Assembly (NCBI GenBank): GCA_039817415.1
Contig: JBCBVV010000020.1
Location: forward strand, 1 to 64,000
Reading direction: 5' to 3'
Origin: JALEFZ01 sp039817415
GTDB lineage: Bacteria > Bacteroidota > Bacteroidia > J057
DNA length: 64,000 bases
Positions 42,792 through 50,249 of the stretch are shown one piece after another. Below the pieces are notes generated by a model. That model was not told where the DNA came from. It made no database searches and was given only the letters and a program-made list of their open reading frames with translations. Position numbers and translations under genes: made by a program. Positions within the stretch are counted from its first letter, which is position 1. Each line of letters starts with the position of its first letter.

Positions 42792-43397
42792 ATGACGAAG
42801 AAATCCCTCCTTCTTTTGCTTTTGCTCATCCCAGGAAGTTTTCTGTTAGCCCAAGATGAATTCCCAGAAGTTGATGCCAGCCAATATGACAAAGTCTATC
42901 CGTTGTACAATGGAATCGCCAGAGTGAGACTCGATGGCAAACAGGGCTTTATCAGCAAAACAGGCCAGGTCATTATTCCCCTTATGTATGAGAAGGCTGG
43001 AAATTTCCATCAAGGAAGGGCTTGGGTAGTCTTGGGGGGTAAATATGGATTGATTTCGAATCGCGGAGAACTTGTCTTGCCTTTTGAATATGATAAGATT
43101 TCAGACTTTGTGGAAGGATTGGCATTGGCGACAAAGGAAAATCGCTGGGGGTTGATCAATCCCTTGGGTGAAGAAATTATCCCACTGGAATACGACCAAG
43201 CCTTTAAGGTATCAGAAGGCAGAGTTCTCGTTCAGAAAAATGGTAAGTATGGCTTCCTCAATACACAAGGAGAACGCATAACAGAAATGGAATTTGACAG
43301 GGCATGGCCATTTTTCAAAGGCAAAGCCAAAGTTGAAAATGCAGGAAAGTCCTACTACATCGGAAAATCTGGTGTCTGCGTCCAAGATTGCCCATAG
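42792..43397 (+). CDS. Secreted WG-repeat protein
   Basis: The 201-aa protein has a signal peptide (KKSLLLLLLLIPGSFLLAQ). Residues about 30-190 comprise five WG-type beta repeats with the form YDKVYPLYNGIARVRLDGKQG, FISKTGQVIIPL, and so on (RWGLINPLGEEIIPLEYD is the clearest). Repeats of this kind form propeller or solenoid sheets and occur in secreted proteins of unknown role. The protein ends CVQDCP with two cysteines that could form a disulfide. It converges with the membrane protein gene downstream of it. Confidence 0.82.
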   Translation: MTKKSLLLLLLLIPGSFLLAQDEFPEVDASQYDKVYPLYNGIARVRLDGKQGFISKTGQVIIPLMYEKAGNFHQGRAWVVLGGKYGLISNRGELVLPFEYDKISDFVEGLALATKENRWGLINPLGEEIIPLEYDQAFKVSEGRVLVQKNGKYGFLNTQGERITEMEFDRAWPFFKGKAKVENAGKSYYIGKSGVCVQDCP

Positions 43398-43452
43398 GAA
43401 AGCACCTCAGACATTTCAGGATGTTCTTTCCTGGAACACATTATACTTGAAC

Positions 43453-44064
43453 TCAACCTTCTTTTCTCATGTCTTTGATTTCTCTTAAGAATCGAGCACT
43501 TTCTTCTAATTGTTTGTCAGGAAAGCGAATCAAGAAGAAGACGATGATCATACCCACCACAGCTGCTCCCAAGGAATAATGAATCCAAAAATCCCCCAAG
43601 GCAAACAAACTCATGGTTGTAAAGTGCTTGACTACTACTGCGATAAAGGGAAAGGAAAATAAGGGTATGGCAACCAATAAGGAGAGTGTATCCCATCTTC
43701 TCAACCTCCTCATATTTTCTACCATCTGCTGCGTCTCTAGCACGGAACGACTGTTGTTGATTCGTTCGATGGTGATCATTTGATACACATTGAGCGCCAC
43801 ATCTGATCCCATGAGGATGATCAGGATCAAGGAGGAAAGCATGAATGGCAAGTCGAAAAAGTGGTCAACGAAAAAATCCATCAAGAAAAATAGGAAGGGA
43901 ATGGTCACGAGCAACTCAAACCAAACTGTCCGATTGATCCCAATAAGGGATTGATTGATCTTATTCACGCTTACTTCATTAAGTAGGTCTTTGTTGATAT
44001 TGAGGGCGTTTTCCAAAGGCTGGTCGACCTCATTCCATATATTTTTTAGTTCCTCGAAATTCAT
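43453..44064 (-). CDS. Membrane protein, probable partner of the ECF sigma factor
   Basis: A 203-aa protein with a soluble N-terminus (FEELKNIWNEVDQPLENALNI) and four or five hydrophobic helices (about 55-75, 80-100, 122-145, 150-180). It starts inside the sigma gene with an ATGA-type overlap (44061-44064), which is typical of a sigma factor and its regulator. The layout, a short cytoplasmic part then membrane helices, matches membrane-embedded anti-sigma candidates of Bacteroidota. The zinc-binding HxxxCxxC motif of the classical type is absent. I call it a likely anti-sigma factor by position only. Confidence 0.6.
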   Translation of the reverse strand: MNFEELKNIWNEVDQPLENALNINKDLLNEVSVNKINQSLIGINRTVWFELLVTIPFLFFLMDFFVDHFFDLPFMLSSLILIILMGSDVALNVYQMITIERINNSRSVLETQQMVENMRRLRRWDTLSLLVAIPLFSFPFIAVVVKHFTTMSLFALGDFWIHYSLGAAVVGMIIVFFLIRFPDKQLEESARFLREIKDMRKEG

Positions 44065-44573
44065 TTTTGTTGTTTTTGTGGGTTAAGGTTGCTGCTTAGT
44101 TTCTGCTTGATCCGATGAATCTTGCTTGATACGTTGGTGGCGGATAGCCCCATGACCTCTGCGATTTCTGCATGCTTGAATCCTTCCAAAACCATCAACA
44201 TAATGGCCTTATCGAGGGGAGGGAGTTTCTCAATGGCCTTGTAAAGAAGCTCAAGGCGTTCCTGCTGTAGGTTATCCTCCCAATCCACGGATATCATATC
44301 CTCTTTAAGAAGCTGGATATTCTTGGATCGTTTTCCTTTTTTTCGCAGAAAAGAGATAGAAACATTCAGCGCGATCCGGTAAATCCAGGTAGAATAGGCA
44401 TACTCCTTTTTGTAGGAAGGAAAAGCTTTCCATAGCTGCAGGACAATCTCCTGAAACAAATCCTTTCTTTCCTCTTTCTCAGGAAAATAGGCTCCAGATA
44501 TTTTGAAAATCAGCTTTTTATGATCTTCCAATACCTCCAGGAACTCGTCTTCTGATGTAAGTGATGGTTTCAA
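44061..44573 (-). CDS. ECF-type RNA polymerase sigma factor
   Basis: A 170-aa sigma-70 family protein with region 2 (FPEKEERKDLFQEIVLQLWKA, then YSTWIYRIALNVSISFLRK) and region 4 (LPPLDKAIMLMVLEGFKHAE, AEVMGLSATNVSSKIHRIK). The start is TTG 44573: a TAG stop lies two codons upstream and no ATG is available until far inside. Group IV sigma factors respond to envelope or other signals. The overlapping downstream gene encodes a membrane protein that may hold it in check. No FecR-type or SusC/D partners are adjacent, so the regulon is unknown. Confidence 0.92.
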   Translation of the reverse strand: MKPSLTSEDEFLEVLEDHKKLIFKISGAYFPEKEERKDLFQEIVLQLWKAFPSYKKEYAYSTWIYRIALNVSISFLRKKGKRSKNIQLLKEDMISVDWEDNLQQERLELLYKAIEKLPPLDKAIMLMVLEGFKHAEIAEVMGLSATNVSSKIHRIKQKLSSNLNPQKQQK

Positions 44574-44757
44574 TGTCTATGATTGATTTTTGTCCTATTA
44601 TTCGCAGCAGAAATAAAAATATCACAGTTCCCCTTTTTTTTCTTTCCCTTTTGATTTCCAAACAAGGATCAGTGGCTCACCTTCCATTTATCATACAAAA
44701 ATTAGCACATATGTTTTTATCTTCCTCTCACACTAATTTTTGATGGTCCATTTGCTT

Positions 44758-45558
44758 ATGAAACGAATACAATTATTTGAGTTTGAAGATTTTGAGTGGC
44801 TCCCTACATGGATGCGTACAGCCATGACCAACGTCATCGTTGTCCTCCATGGATTATTGGGAATACCAGATGTACTGAGCAAATTGGTAGCTCAGGCCCT
44901 TCAACAAAGTGGCCAGAAAAAAATTGTGGATATGGGGTCGGGCTCCGGTGGGGCCATGCCTGCCGTGATGGAAAAACTGGCTCAGGATGAAGCAACCAAA
45001 GATGTTGAGATTTTGCTCACTGATCTCTACCCCAACCCTGAGTTTATTGAAAAATTTAACCAGGATCAATCTGATCAAATTAGCTATAGCACAGATTCAT
45101 TAGATGCGACCAATCTGTCTCAGGCACCTGAGGGCCTTAAAACCATGGTAAATAGCTTCCACCATATGCCTCCAGACAAAGCCAAAGGCATTCTTCAAAC
45201 AGCCCATGATAACAAGCAGCCCCTTCTGATTTATGAAATGGCAGAAAACAATATTCCAACCGTAGCATGGTGGATATTTCTGCCGCTGGGCTTGGTCATC
45301 GTATTTGTCATGGCCTTGTTCCTTACCCCTTTTTCAAAACCCACGCCAAAACAATTGTTGTTTACTTATTTGATCCCCATCATTCCCATCTTCTACGCAT
45401 GGGATGGGCAAGCTTCCCTCCCCAGAATGTATACCTTTGATGACATTGACCAACTATTAGAGGGACTTGAGGATGAAGGCTATAGGTGGGAAAAAGGACA
45501 AGCACTGAAGGAGGACGGAAAGCCTCTAGGATATTATGTTATGGGGATGCCTGCTTAA
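44758..45558 (+). CDS. Methyltransferase-like protein with C-terminal membrane hairpin
   Basis: I chose the ATG at 44758 (266 aa, MKRIQLFEFEDFEWLP). An ATG at 44743 would add five residues. Residues 40-140 resemble a SAM-binding Rossmann fold with motif I KKIVDMGSGSGGAMP and motif II-like VEILLTDLYPN. MVNSFHHMPP suits motif IV. From about residue 175 two strong hydrophobic helices follow (WWIFLPLGLVIVFVMALFL and LLFTYLIPIIPIFYAW), and the end is soluble. Small-molecule or membrane-lipid methylation is possible but unproven. A bidirectional terminator follows. Confidence 0.65.
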   Translation: MKRIQLFEFEDFEWLPTWMRTAMTNVIVVLHGLLGIPDVLSKLVAQALQQSGQKKIVDMGSGSGGAMPAVMEKLAQDEATKDVEILLTDLYPNPEFIEKFNQDQSDQISYSTDSLDATNLSQAPEGLKTMVNSFHHMPPDKAKGILQTAHDNKQPLLIYEMAENNIPTVAWWIFLPLGLVIVFVMALFLTPFSKPTPKQLLFTYLIPIIPIFYAWDGQASLPRMYTFDDIDQLLEGLEDEGYRWEKGQALKEDGKPLGYYVMGMPA

Positions 45559-45584
45559 CTTCTTACATAAGAATATTCCATAAA

Positions 45585-45614
45585 AAAAGGGGCCATCAGC
45601 ATCAGGCCCCTTTC
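45585..45614. terminator. Bidirectional terminator between the methyltransferase-like gene and asnS
   Basis: AAAGGGGCC and GGCCCCTTT pair across ATCAGCATCA; a run of A on the left gives the T run on the minus strand for asnS. Confidence 0.8.
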
Positions 45615-45631
45615 TCATATCTCTTTCTTTC

Positions 45632-47062
45632 CTAGAATTCCGCGCTTTTGGGCGCTCTTGGGAAAGGAATCACATCTCTGATGTTGCCCATTCCTGTTAC
45701 GAACTGGATGATACGTTCGAAGCCCATTCCGAAGCCAGCGTGTGGAGCCGTTCCGAATTTCCTCAGATCCATGTACCACCATAGTTCCTCTTCTGGAATC
45801 TCCATTTCCTCCATACGCTTGACCAAGCGGTCCATGCGCTCCTCACGCTGAGAGCCACCGACTACCTCCCCAATACCAGGGAAGAGGATGTCCATGGCAG
45901 CTACGGTCTTACCATCTTCATTTTGTCGCATGTAGAAGGCCTTGATGTCAAGCGGATAATCTGTAACGATTACAGGCTTTTTGAATTCCTTCTCTACCAG
46001 ATAACGCTCATGCTCAGACTGAAGGTCTTTGCCCCACTCTACCGGATATTGAAACTTCTTCTTTTTATAAGGCTTAGAGTTTCTTAGGATCTCAATGGCT
46101 CTTGTATAGGTGATTCTTTCGAAATCATTTTCAAGAACGAATTCAAGCGTCTCCATCAATCCCATGGGACGACGAAGTTCAGCCTTCATATTTTTCTCCT
46201 CATTCTGGATACGCTTATCCAAGAATTCAAGGTCTTCTCTATTGTTCTCTACTGCATAGCGGATGATGTACTTGAGGAAGTCCTCCGCCATATCCATGTC
46301 ATCCTTCAGGTCGAAAAAGGCTACCTCAGGTTCGATCATCCAGAACTCTGCCAAGTGACGTGTCGTGTTAGAATTTTCGGCACGGAAGGTAGGCCCAAAG
46401 GTATATACTTTGCCAAGTGCCATAGCCCCTGTTTCAGCTTGAAGCTGTCCTGAAACAGTCAAGTTAGTTGCCTTTCCAAAGAAGTCTTCCTTGAAGTTAA
46501 TCTCACCATCTTCTGTTTTAGGCGCCCCCTCAAAAGGAAGTGTACTTACGCGAAACATCTCACCCGCACCTTCAGCATCGGAACCTGTGATGATAGGGGT
46601 ATGCATGTAATAATAGCCATTGTCATTGAAGTACTTATGAATGGCAAAGGCCATGGCATGGCGAATTCTGAACACAGCCGAGAAAGTTGAAGTACGCATA
46701 CGGAGGTGTGCTTTTTCGCGTAAAAACTCCAAGCTATGCTTCTTAGGCTGAATAGGGTATGCCTCTGGATCAGATTCTCCAAGAATTTCCAGTTTTTCAG
46801 CCACTACCTCCACTTTTTGTCCCTTCCCTTGAGACTCCACCAATTTTCCTTCCACGGCTACTGCGGCGCCAGTGTTTATTTTCTTCAACAGAGACTCATC
46901 CAGATTATCGAAATCCACTACTACTTGCAGATTATTGATGGTAGATCCGTCGTTCAGGGCAATGAAGCGATTTGAACGGAAGGTCTTTACCCACCCTTTT
47001 ACCAGCACCGACTGATCGGTGGGTTCTGTTTGAAGCAATGATTTGATTTCGATACGTTCCAT
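45632..47062 (-). CDS. asnS: Asparaginyl-tRNA synthetase
   Basis: From the ATG at 47062 it has 476 aa; a TTG at 47077 would add five residues. The N-terminal OB-fold anticodon-binding domain (VLVKGWVKTFRSNRFIALNDG) is followed by the class II catalytic domain with FLREKAHLRMRTSTF, motif 2 around FGPTFRAENSNTTRHLAEFWMIEPE, and motif 3 near AGFGMGFERIIQFVTG. This is AsnRS rather than AspRS, since it has the GMGFER form and the short length. It charges tRNA-Asn directly. A -7 box (TAAATTTG) lies about 38 bp upstream of the start. Confidence 0.97.
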   Translation of the reverse strand: MERIEIKSLLQTEPTDQSVLVKGWVKTFRSNRFIALNDGSTINNLQVVVDFDNLDESLLKKINTGAAVAVEGKLVESQGKGQKVEVVAEKLEILGESDPEAYPIQPKKHSLEFLREKAHLRMRTSTFSAVFRIRHAMAFAIHKYFNDNGYYYMHTPIITGSDAEGAGEMFRVSTLPFEGAPKTEDGEINFKEDFFGKATNLTVSGQLQAETGAMALGKVYTFGPTFRAENSNTTRHLAEFWMIEPEVAFFDLKDDMDMAEDFLKYIIRYAVENNREDLEFLDKRIQNEEKNMKAELRRPMGLMETLEFVLENDFERITYTRAIEILRNSKPYKKKKFQYPVEWGKDLQSEHERYLVEKEFKKPVIVTDYPLDIKAFYMRQNEDGKTVAAMDILFPGIGEVVGGSQREERMDRLVKRMEEMEIPEEELWWYMDLRKFGTAPHAGFGMGFERIIQFVTGMGNIRDVIPFPRAPKSAEF

Positions 47063-47099
47063 GATAGGAGTTGTCAATATTTAGTGTTTAAATCGAGCG

Positions 47100-47107
47100 C
47101 AAATTTA
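47100..47107 (-). promoter_or_regulatory. Putative -7 box for asnS
   Basis: On the minus strand this reads TAAATTTG (TAnnTTTG); the -33 region is weak (ATTT near the right spacing). Confidence 0.4.
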
Positions 47108-47173
47108 GCGGATTATGTATAACAATGAAATGGATTGTGTGGATAGAGAGAGCAAGCTCATTATATAACACAA

Positions 47174-47203
47174 AACAGGACACTGATTCAGTGCCCTGTT
47201 TGG
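47174..47203 (-). terminator. Terminator after the DivIC/FtsB-like gene
   Basis: AACAGGNCACTGA and TCAGTGNCCTGTT pair almost perfectly (12 of 13), ending in TTTTGTGTT on the minus strand. Confidence 0.65.
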
Positions 47204-47252
47204 CTTTCGTTGTTAGCGAAATATACTTTCGAAGCGGAAATACAAGGGAAAA

Positions 47253-47573
47253 TTATTCCTCCACTATGACAAAAACGTCTTCCCCAGCCTTCTTCATGTA
47301 GTACTTTTCTCTGACATACTGCTCAAGGGCTTCGTCGTCGCTAAACAAGCGGGCTTTCTCATAATCAAGTTCCTTGATGGACTCCTTATAGTATTGGATG
47401 TCCTTGGTATACTCAGAGATTTGCTTGTCTACCTTCTTCTGGGAGAGGAGATTATAACGATCAAACACCAGCATCCATACCAAGGCAATCGCCAAAACGA
47501 TAAAGTATTTCGTTCCTGCCGCTTGTCTTAGTCTTTGAAACAGTCTTCCGAAAAATGCTGCTGATTGATTCAT
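47253..47573 (-). CDS. Septum formation initiator (DivIC/FtsB family)
   Basis: A 106-aa bitopic protein. It has a short cytoplasmic N-terminus, one membrane helix (about residues 23-39, YFIVLAIALVWMLVFD), a coiled coil (about 50-85, ISEYTKDIQYYKESIKELDY), and the family end ALEQYVREKYYMKKAGEDVFVIV. In other bacteria this class works in the divisome with FtsL and FtsQ at the septum. The ATG at 47573 is the natural start. No division genes are adjacent; it is alone between asnS and a MORN protein. Confidence 0.88.
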   Translation of the reverse strand: MNQSAAFFGRLFQRLRQAAGTKYFIVLAIALVWMLVFDRYNLLSQKKVDKQISEYTKDIQYYKESIKELDYEKARLFSDDEALEQYVREKYYMKKAGEDVFVIVEE

Positions 47574-47787
47574 TTCAATTGCAAAACTATTAATTAGGTA
47601 AATATATGTATTTATGAACTTGCCGTCAAAATAATATACTTAATGTTTACGGAACCTACATAAAAAGTTGGCATTGTATTGGCGACGTTTTTTTTACAAA
47701 CAGCGCAAACTTATTGCCCAAATAAGCATAATCCTTGGATAATCTCGTTAGATATTTACTCTTTGGTAATAATCCAAATAAAGAATC

Positions 47788-48852
47788 ATGAGGTTTCAAA
47801 TTATTTCCATCATTGTATTTCTTGGCCTTTTCACTCAAATAGGCTACGCTCAAAAGCCCAAAAACAACAAAAAATTCAACGACAAGAAAGGGCATACTTT
47901 CTCCGATAATTTTTTCACCATCAAACCTGACACCATTAAGTACAGAAATGGCCATGTCTATATTGGTGGGGTGGTCAACCAACAACTCGAAGGAAGAGGG
48001 ATGCTATTTAGCCCTTATGGAGATACCCTCTACATTGGGGAATTCCGTGCCGGAAAAAAAGAAGGCTACGGCCGATACTACTTCAAGAAAGGCAATGTTT
48101 ACAATGGCCAGTGGAGAGATAATCACATGCATGGGCAAGGAAGCATGCGATTCTTATCTGGAGACTATTACGAGGGAGAATGGCGTTTGGACCAACGTCA
48201 TGGCAAAGGAACCTACCGCTATGCAGATGGATCTGTATACGAAGGTGAATTTGTGGAAGGAATTGTTCAAGGCCATGGTCAGTTGATCAAAGGAGAAACG
48301 TCCTACACAGGGGATTGGCTAAAAGGCCTCAAGCATGGACAAGGATATTTGATCATGTCCAGTTCAGACCAATATGAAGAATACAGAGGGGGATTCAACC
48401 TCGGGAACTATCATGGAAAAGGCTTCTGGAAGCACACCAAGGACAATATCACCACCATTTATGAAGGAGAATGGAAAAACGGTCATCGTATCGGAGAAGG
48501 GGTATACAACATCAATGGAAAAGTGATGAAAGGAACCTGGCAGGAAGATGCGTGTACAGGAGAAGGGATGTCAACTACTTCGGAGGGTACCTACAAAGGA
48601 AAATTCAAGAGAGGATTCTACGAAGGAGTTGGGAAAATGGAATATACCAATGGAAATGTCTACGAAGGGGATTTTGTAAGAGGGAGAAAGCAAGGATTTG
48701 GGAAAATCGTCTTCAAAAAGTCAGGAAATGTATATGAAGGAAGTTGGTATATGGATAAGCCTAATGGCCACGGAAAAATGACGTATGCAAGCGGCAAATC
48801 CGTTATCGGTCAATTTAGAGATGGAAAATTCGTCGGAAACGGCAAGAAATAA
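47788..48852 (+). CDS. Secreted MORN-repeat protein
   Basis: The 354-aa protein has a signal peptide (MRFQIISIIVFLGLFTQIGYAQ, residue 22). From residue 55 to the end it holds about 12 MORN repeats of 23 residues (consensus YxGxwxxGxxhGxGxxxxxxGxxYxG), for example EGEWRLDQRHGKGTYRYADG and EGEFVEGIVQGHGQL. Bacterial MORN proteins are poorly known, and some are envelope proteins. It is a different repeat class from the YwqK-type protein at 24931. A bidirectional terminator follows. Confidence 0.85.
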   Translation: MRFQIISIIVFLGLFTQIGYAQKPKNNKKFNDKKGHTFSDNFFTIKPDTIKYRNGHVYIGGVVNQQLEGRGMLFSPYGDTLYIGEFRAGKKEGYGRYYFKKGNVYNGQWRDNHMHGQGSMRFLSGDYYEGEWRLDQRHGKGTYRYADGSVYEGEFVEGIVQGHGQLIKGETSYTGDWLKGLKHGQGYLIMSSSDQYEEYRGGFNLGNYHGKGFWKHTKDNITTIYEGEWKNGHRIGEGVYNINGKVMKGTWQEDACTGEGMSTTSEGTYKGKFKRGFYEGVGKMEYTNGNVYEGDFVRGRKQGFGKIVFKKSGNVYEGSWYMDKPNGHGKMTYASGKSVIGQFRDGKFVGNGKK

Positions 48853-48868
48853 AGCCTACTCAAGGCAT

Positions 48869-48904
48869 AAAAAAACACGGCTTCCATGGAGCCGTGTTTT
48901 TTTT
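48869..48904. terminator. Bidirectional terminator after the MORN gene
   Basis: AAAAACACGGC and GCCGTGTTTTT pair across TTCCATGGA, with A and T runs on the two sides. It serves the MORN gene and the convergent barrel gene. Confidence 0.85.
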
Positions 48905-48923
48905 CTTTTTGAGCGTCTGCCCT

Positions 48924-50228
48924 TTAATCAAATGAAGCTGGCCCCAAAATAAACCCAATTCCACCATTGAAGCTATTTCCTCCTTGCATCTCAGGGAATA
49001 ACAAGCCCGCAACATTCGGAGCCTGAAAGTACGCTTGCACATGATTTCCTTTTATACGAAAATCTCCTGTCCCCATAAGTCCAAATCCCCATCCATCTAG
49101 CCCGCCGATATAAGCATTGACACCTATTTCAAGGCTAGAGCTTATCTTGCGCATATAAGTGATGGCGGCCATATAAGTCGACTGACCAATTTGATTAGGA
49201 CCTACATATCCACTCAAAGACAAAGCCAATCTATCTTGATCAGAAAGTGCATACACTCCACCCAGATGAACCTGAGCAGGTAACATGATACGTCGATTGC
49301 CACTTAGGGTATCTGGAATCAATAGAGCCACTAAACTATCTGCTCCCGTCAATTCTGTACCATCCAGTAACTGAGTCAAATTGAGTACTTCTATCCCTTC
49401 ATAAACAAGGTCGACATCGTTTTCATATATCTCCCCTTCCCAATTGATCAAGCCTAAATCCTGCACAGAAGCCTGAATTTGGAGTTTTTTATTGACATCA
49501 TAAGCAAGTCCCAAATCCAAGGCTCCTCCTATCCCATTGTTTCCACTTCCGTTGGCATTCATGAAATTGTAATTGCCATTAAAGGAAATTGACTCCCCTA
49601 ACGAGCCAGTCAAGGTGGTAAAATCCAGATCTTCTAGCCTTAGCATTTGCTGGCCTAACAGGAGTTTTGCCCTGATGCCCGCATGCCATTTTTTACTGTG
49701 GTAAGCTGTTCCAAGTCCAATGTGATTGTAGGTCCAAGTGTAAGCCATTACATCTTGGTCCTGCAATTGCTGCCCTGCGTAAGCCTTGTTTCCAAAAAGA
49801 ACGAGGCCAAGCGTAGTAGGTTCATTCAGCCTAAAATAGGCAGATTGGCTACTCCCATAAGTCAGTGCGAGGTGCATCCCTGTGGCTTTATTCACCTTGA
49901 AACTAAGCATACCTTCCCCCCTTAGTCCAAGCTTAAATAAATTTGGAGAACCACTCTCCATATCATTTAGAATAGCTTGCTTATCAGCTTCTGTAAGGGT
50001 CTGATCGGCAATGAATAAGCTATTTCTGGATAGTGTGTTGGAGGCAACGGTGTAGGCAAAGTCTCCCCCCATCATGACCCTTGAGGCTGTGTCCCAGCCA
50101 ATAAAGGCAGGTTGGATGAGGCCTGCTGTAGCCTGATGAGGCTGAAACCGAAGGAAAAGCTGGCTTTGTGCCAATATAGATGATGAAGCCAGGATAATAC
50201 CCGCCCAAAGCATTATGATATATTTCAT
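48924..50228 (-). CDS. Outer-membrane beta-barrel protein (DUF5723/PorP-like)
   Basis: From the ATG at 50228 it has about 434 aa; a TTG at 50243 would add five. The signal peptide is KYIIMLWAGIILASSSILAQ. The mature start FLRFQPHQATAGLIQPAFIG resembles the N..P.. opening seen in DUF5723 and PorP-like barrels. Amphipathic strands run to the end (GYVGPNQIGQSTYMAAITYM, GDFRIKGNHVQAYFQAP). The previous gene encodes a large lipoprotein ending 22 bp upstream of this start, a pairing suggesting a barrel plus lipoprotein complex at the outer membrane. The cargo is unknown. Confidence 0.65.
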   Translation of the reverse strand: MKYIIMLWAGIILASSSILAQSQLFLRFQPHQATAGLIQPAFIGWDTASRVMMGGDFAYTVASNTLSRNSLFIADQTLTEADKQAILNDMESGSPNLFKLGLRGEGMLSFKVNKATGMHLALTYGSSQSAYFRLNEPTTLGLVLFGNKAYAGQQLQDQDVMAYTWTYNHIGLGTAYHSKKWHAGIRAKLLLGQQMLRLEDLDFTTLTGSLGESISFNGNYNFMNANGSGNNGIGGALDLGLAYDVNKKLQIQASVQDLGLINWEGEIYENDVDLVYEGIEVLNLTQLLDGTELTGADSLVALLIPDTLSGNRRIMLPAQVHLGGVYALSDQDRLALSLSGYVGPNQIGQSTYMAAITYMRKISSSLEIGVNAYIGGLDGWGFGLMGTGDFRIKGNHVQAYFQAPNVAGLLFPEMQGGNSFNGGIGFILGPASFD

Positions 50229-50249
50229 GCGAATGATCTTCAATCGAAA

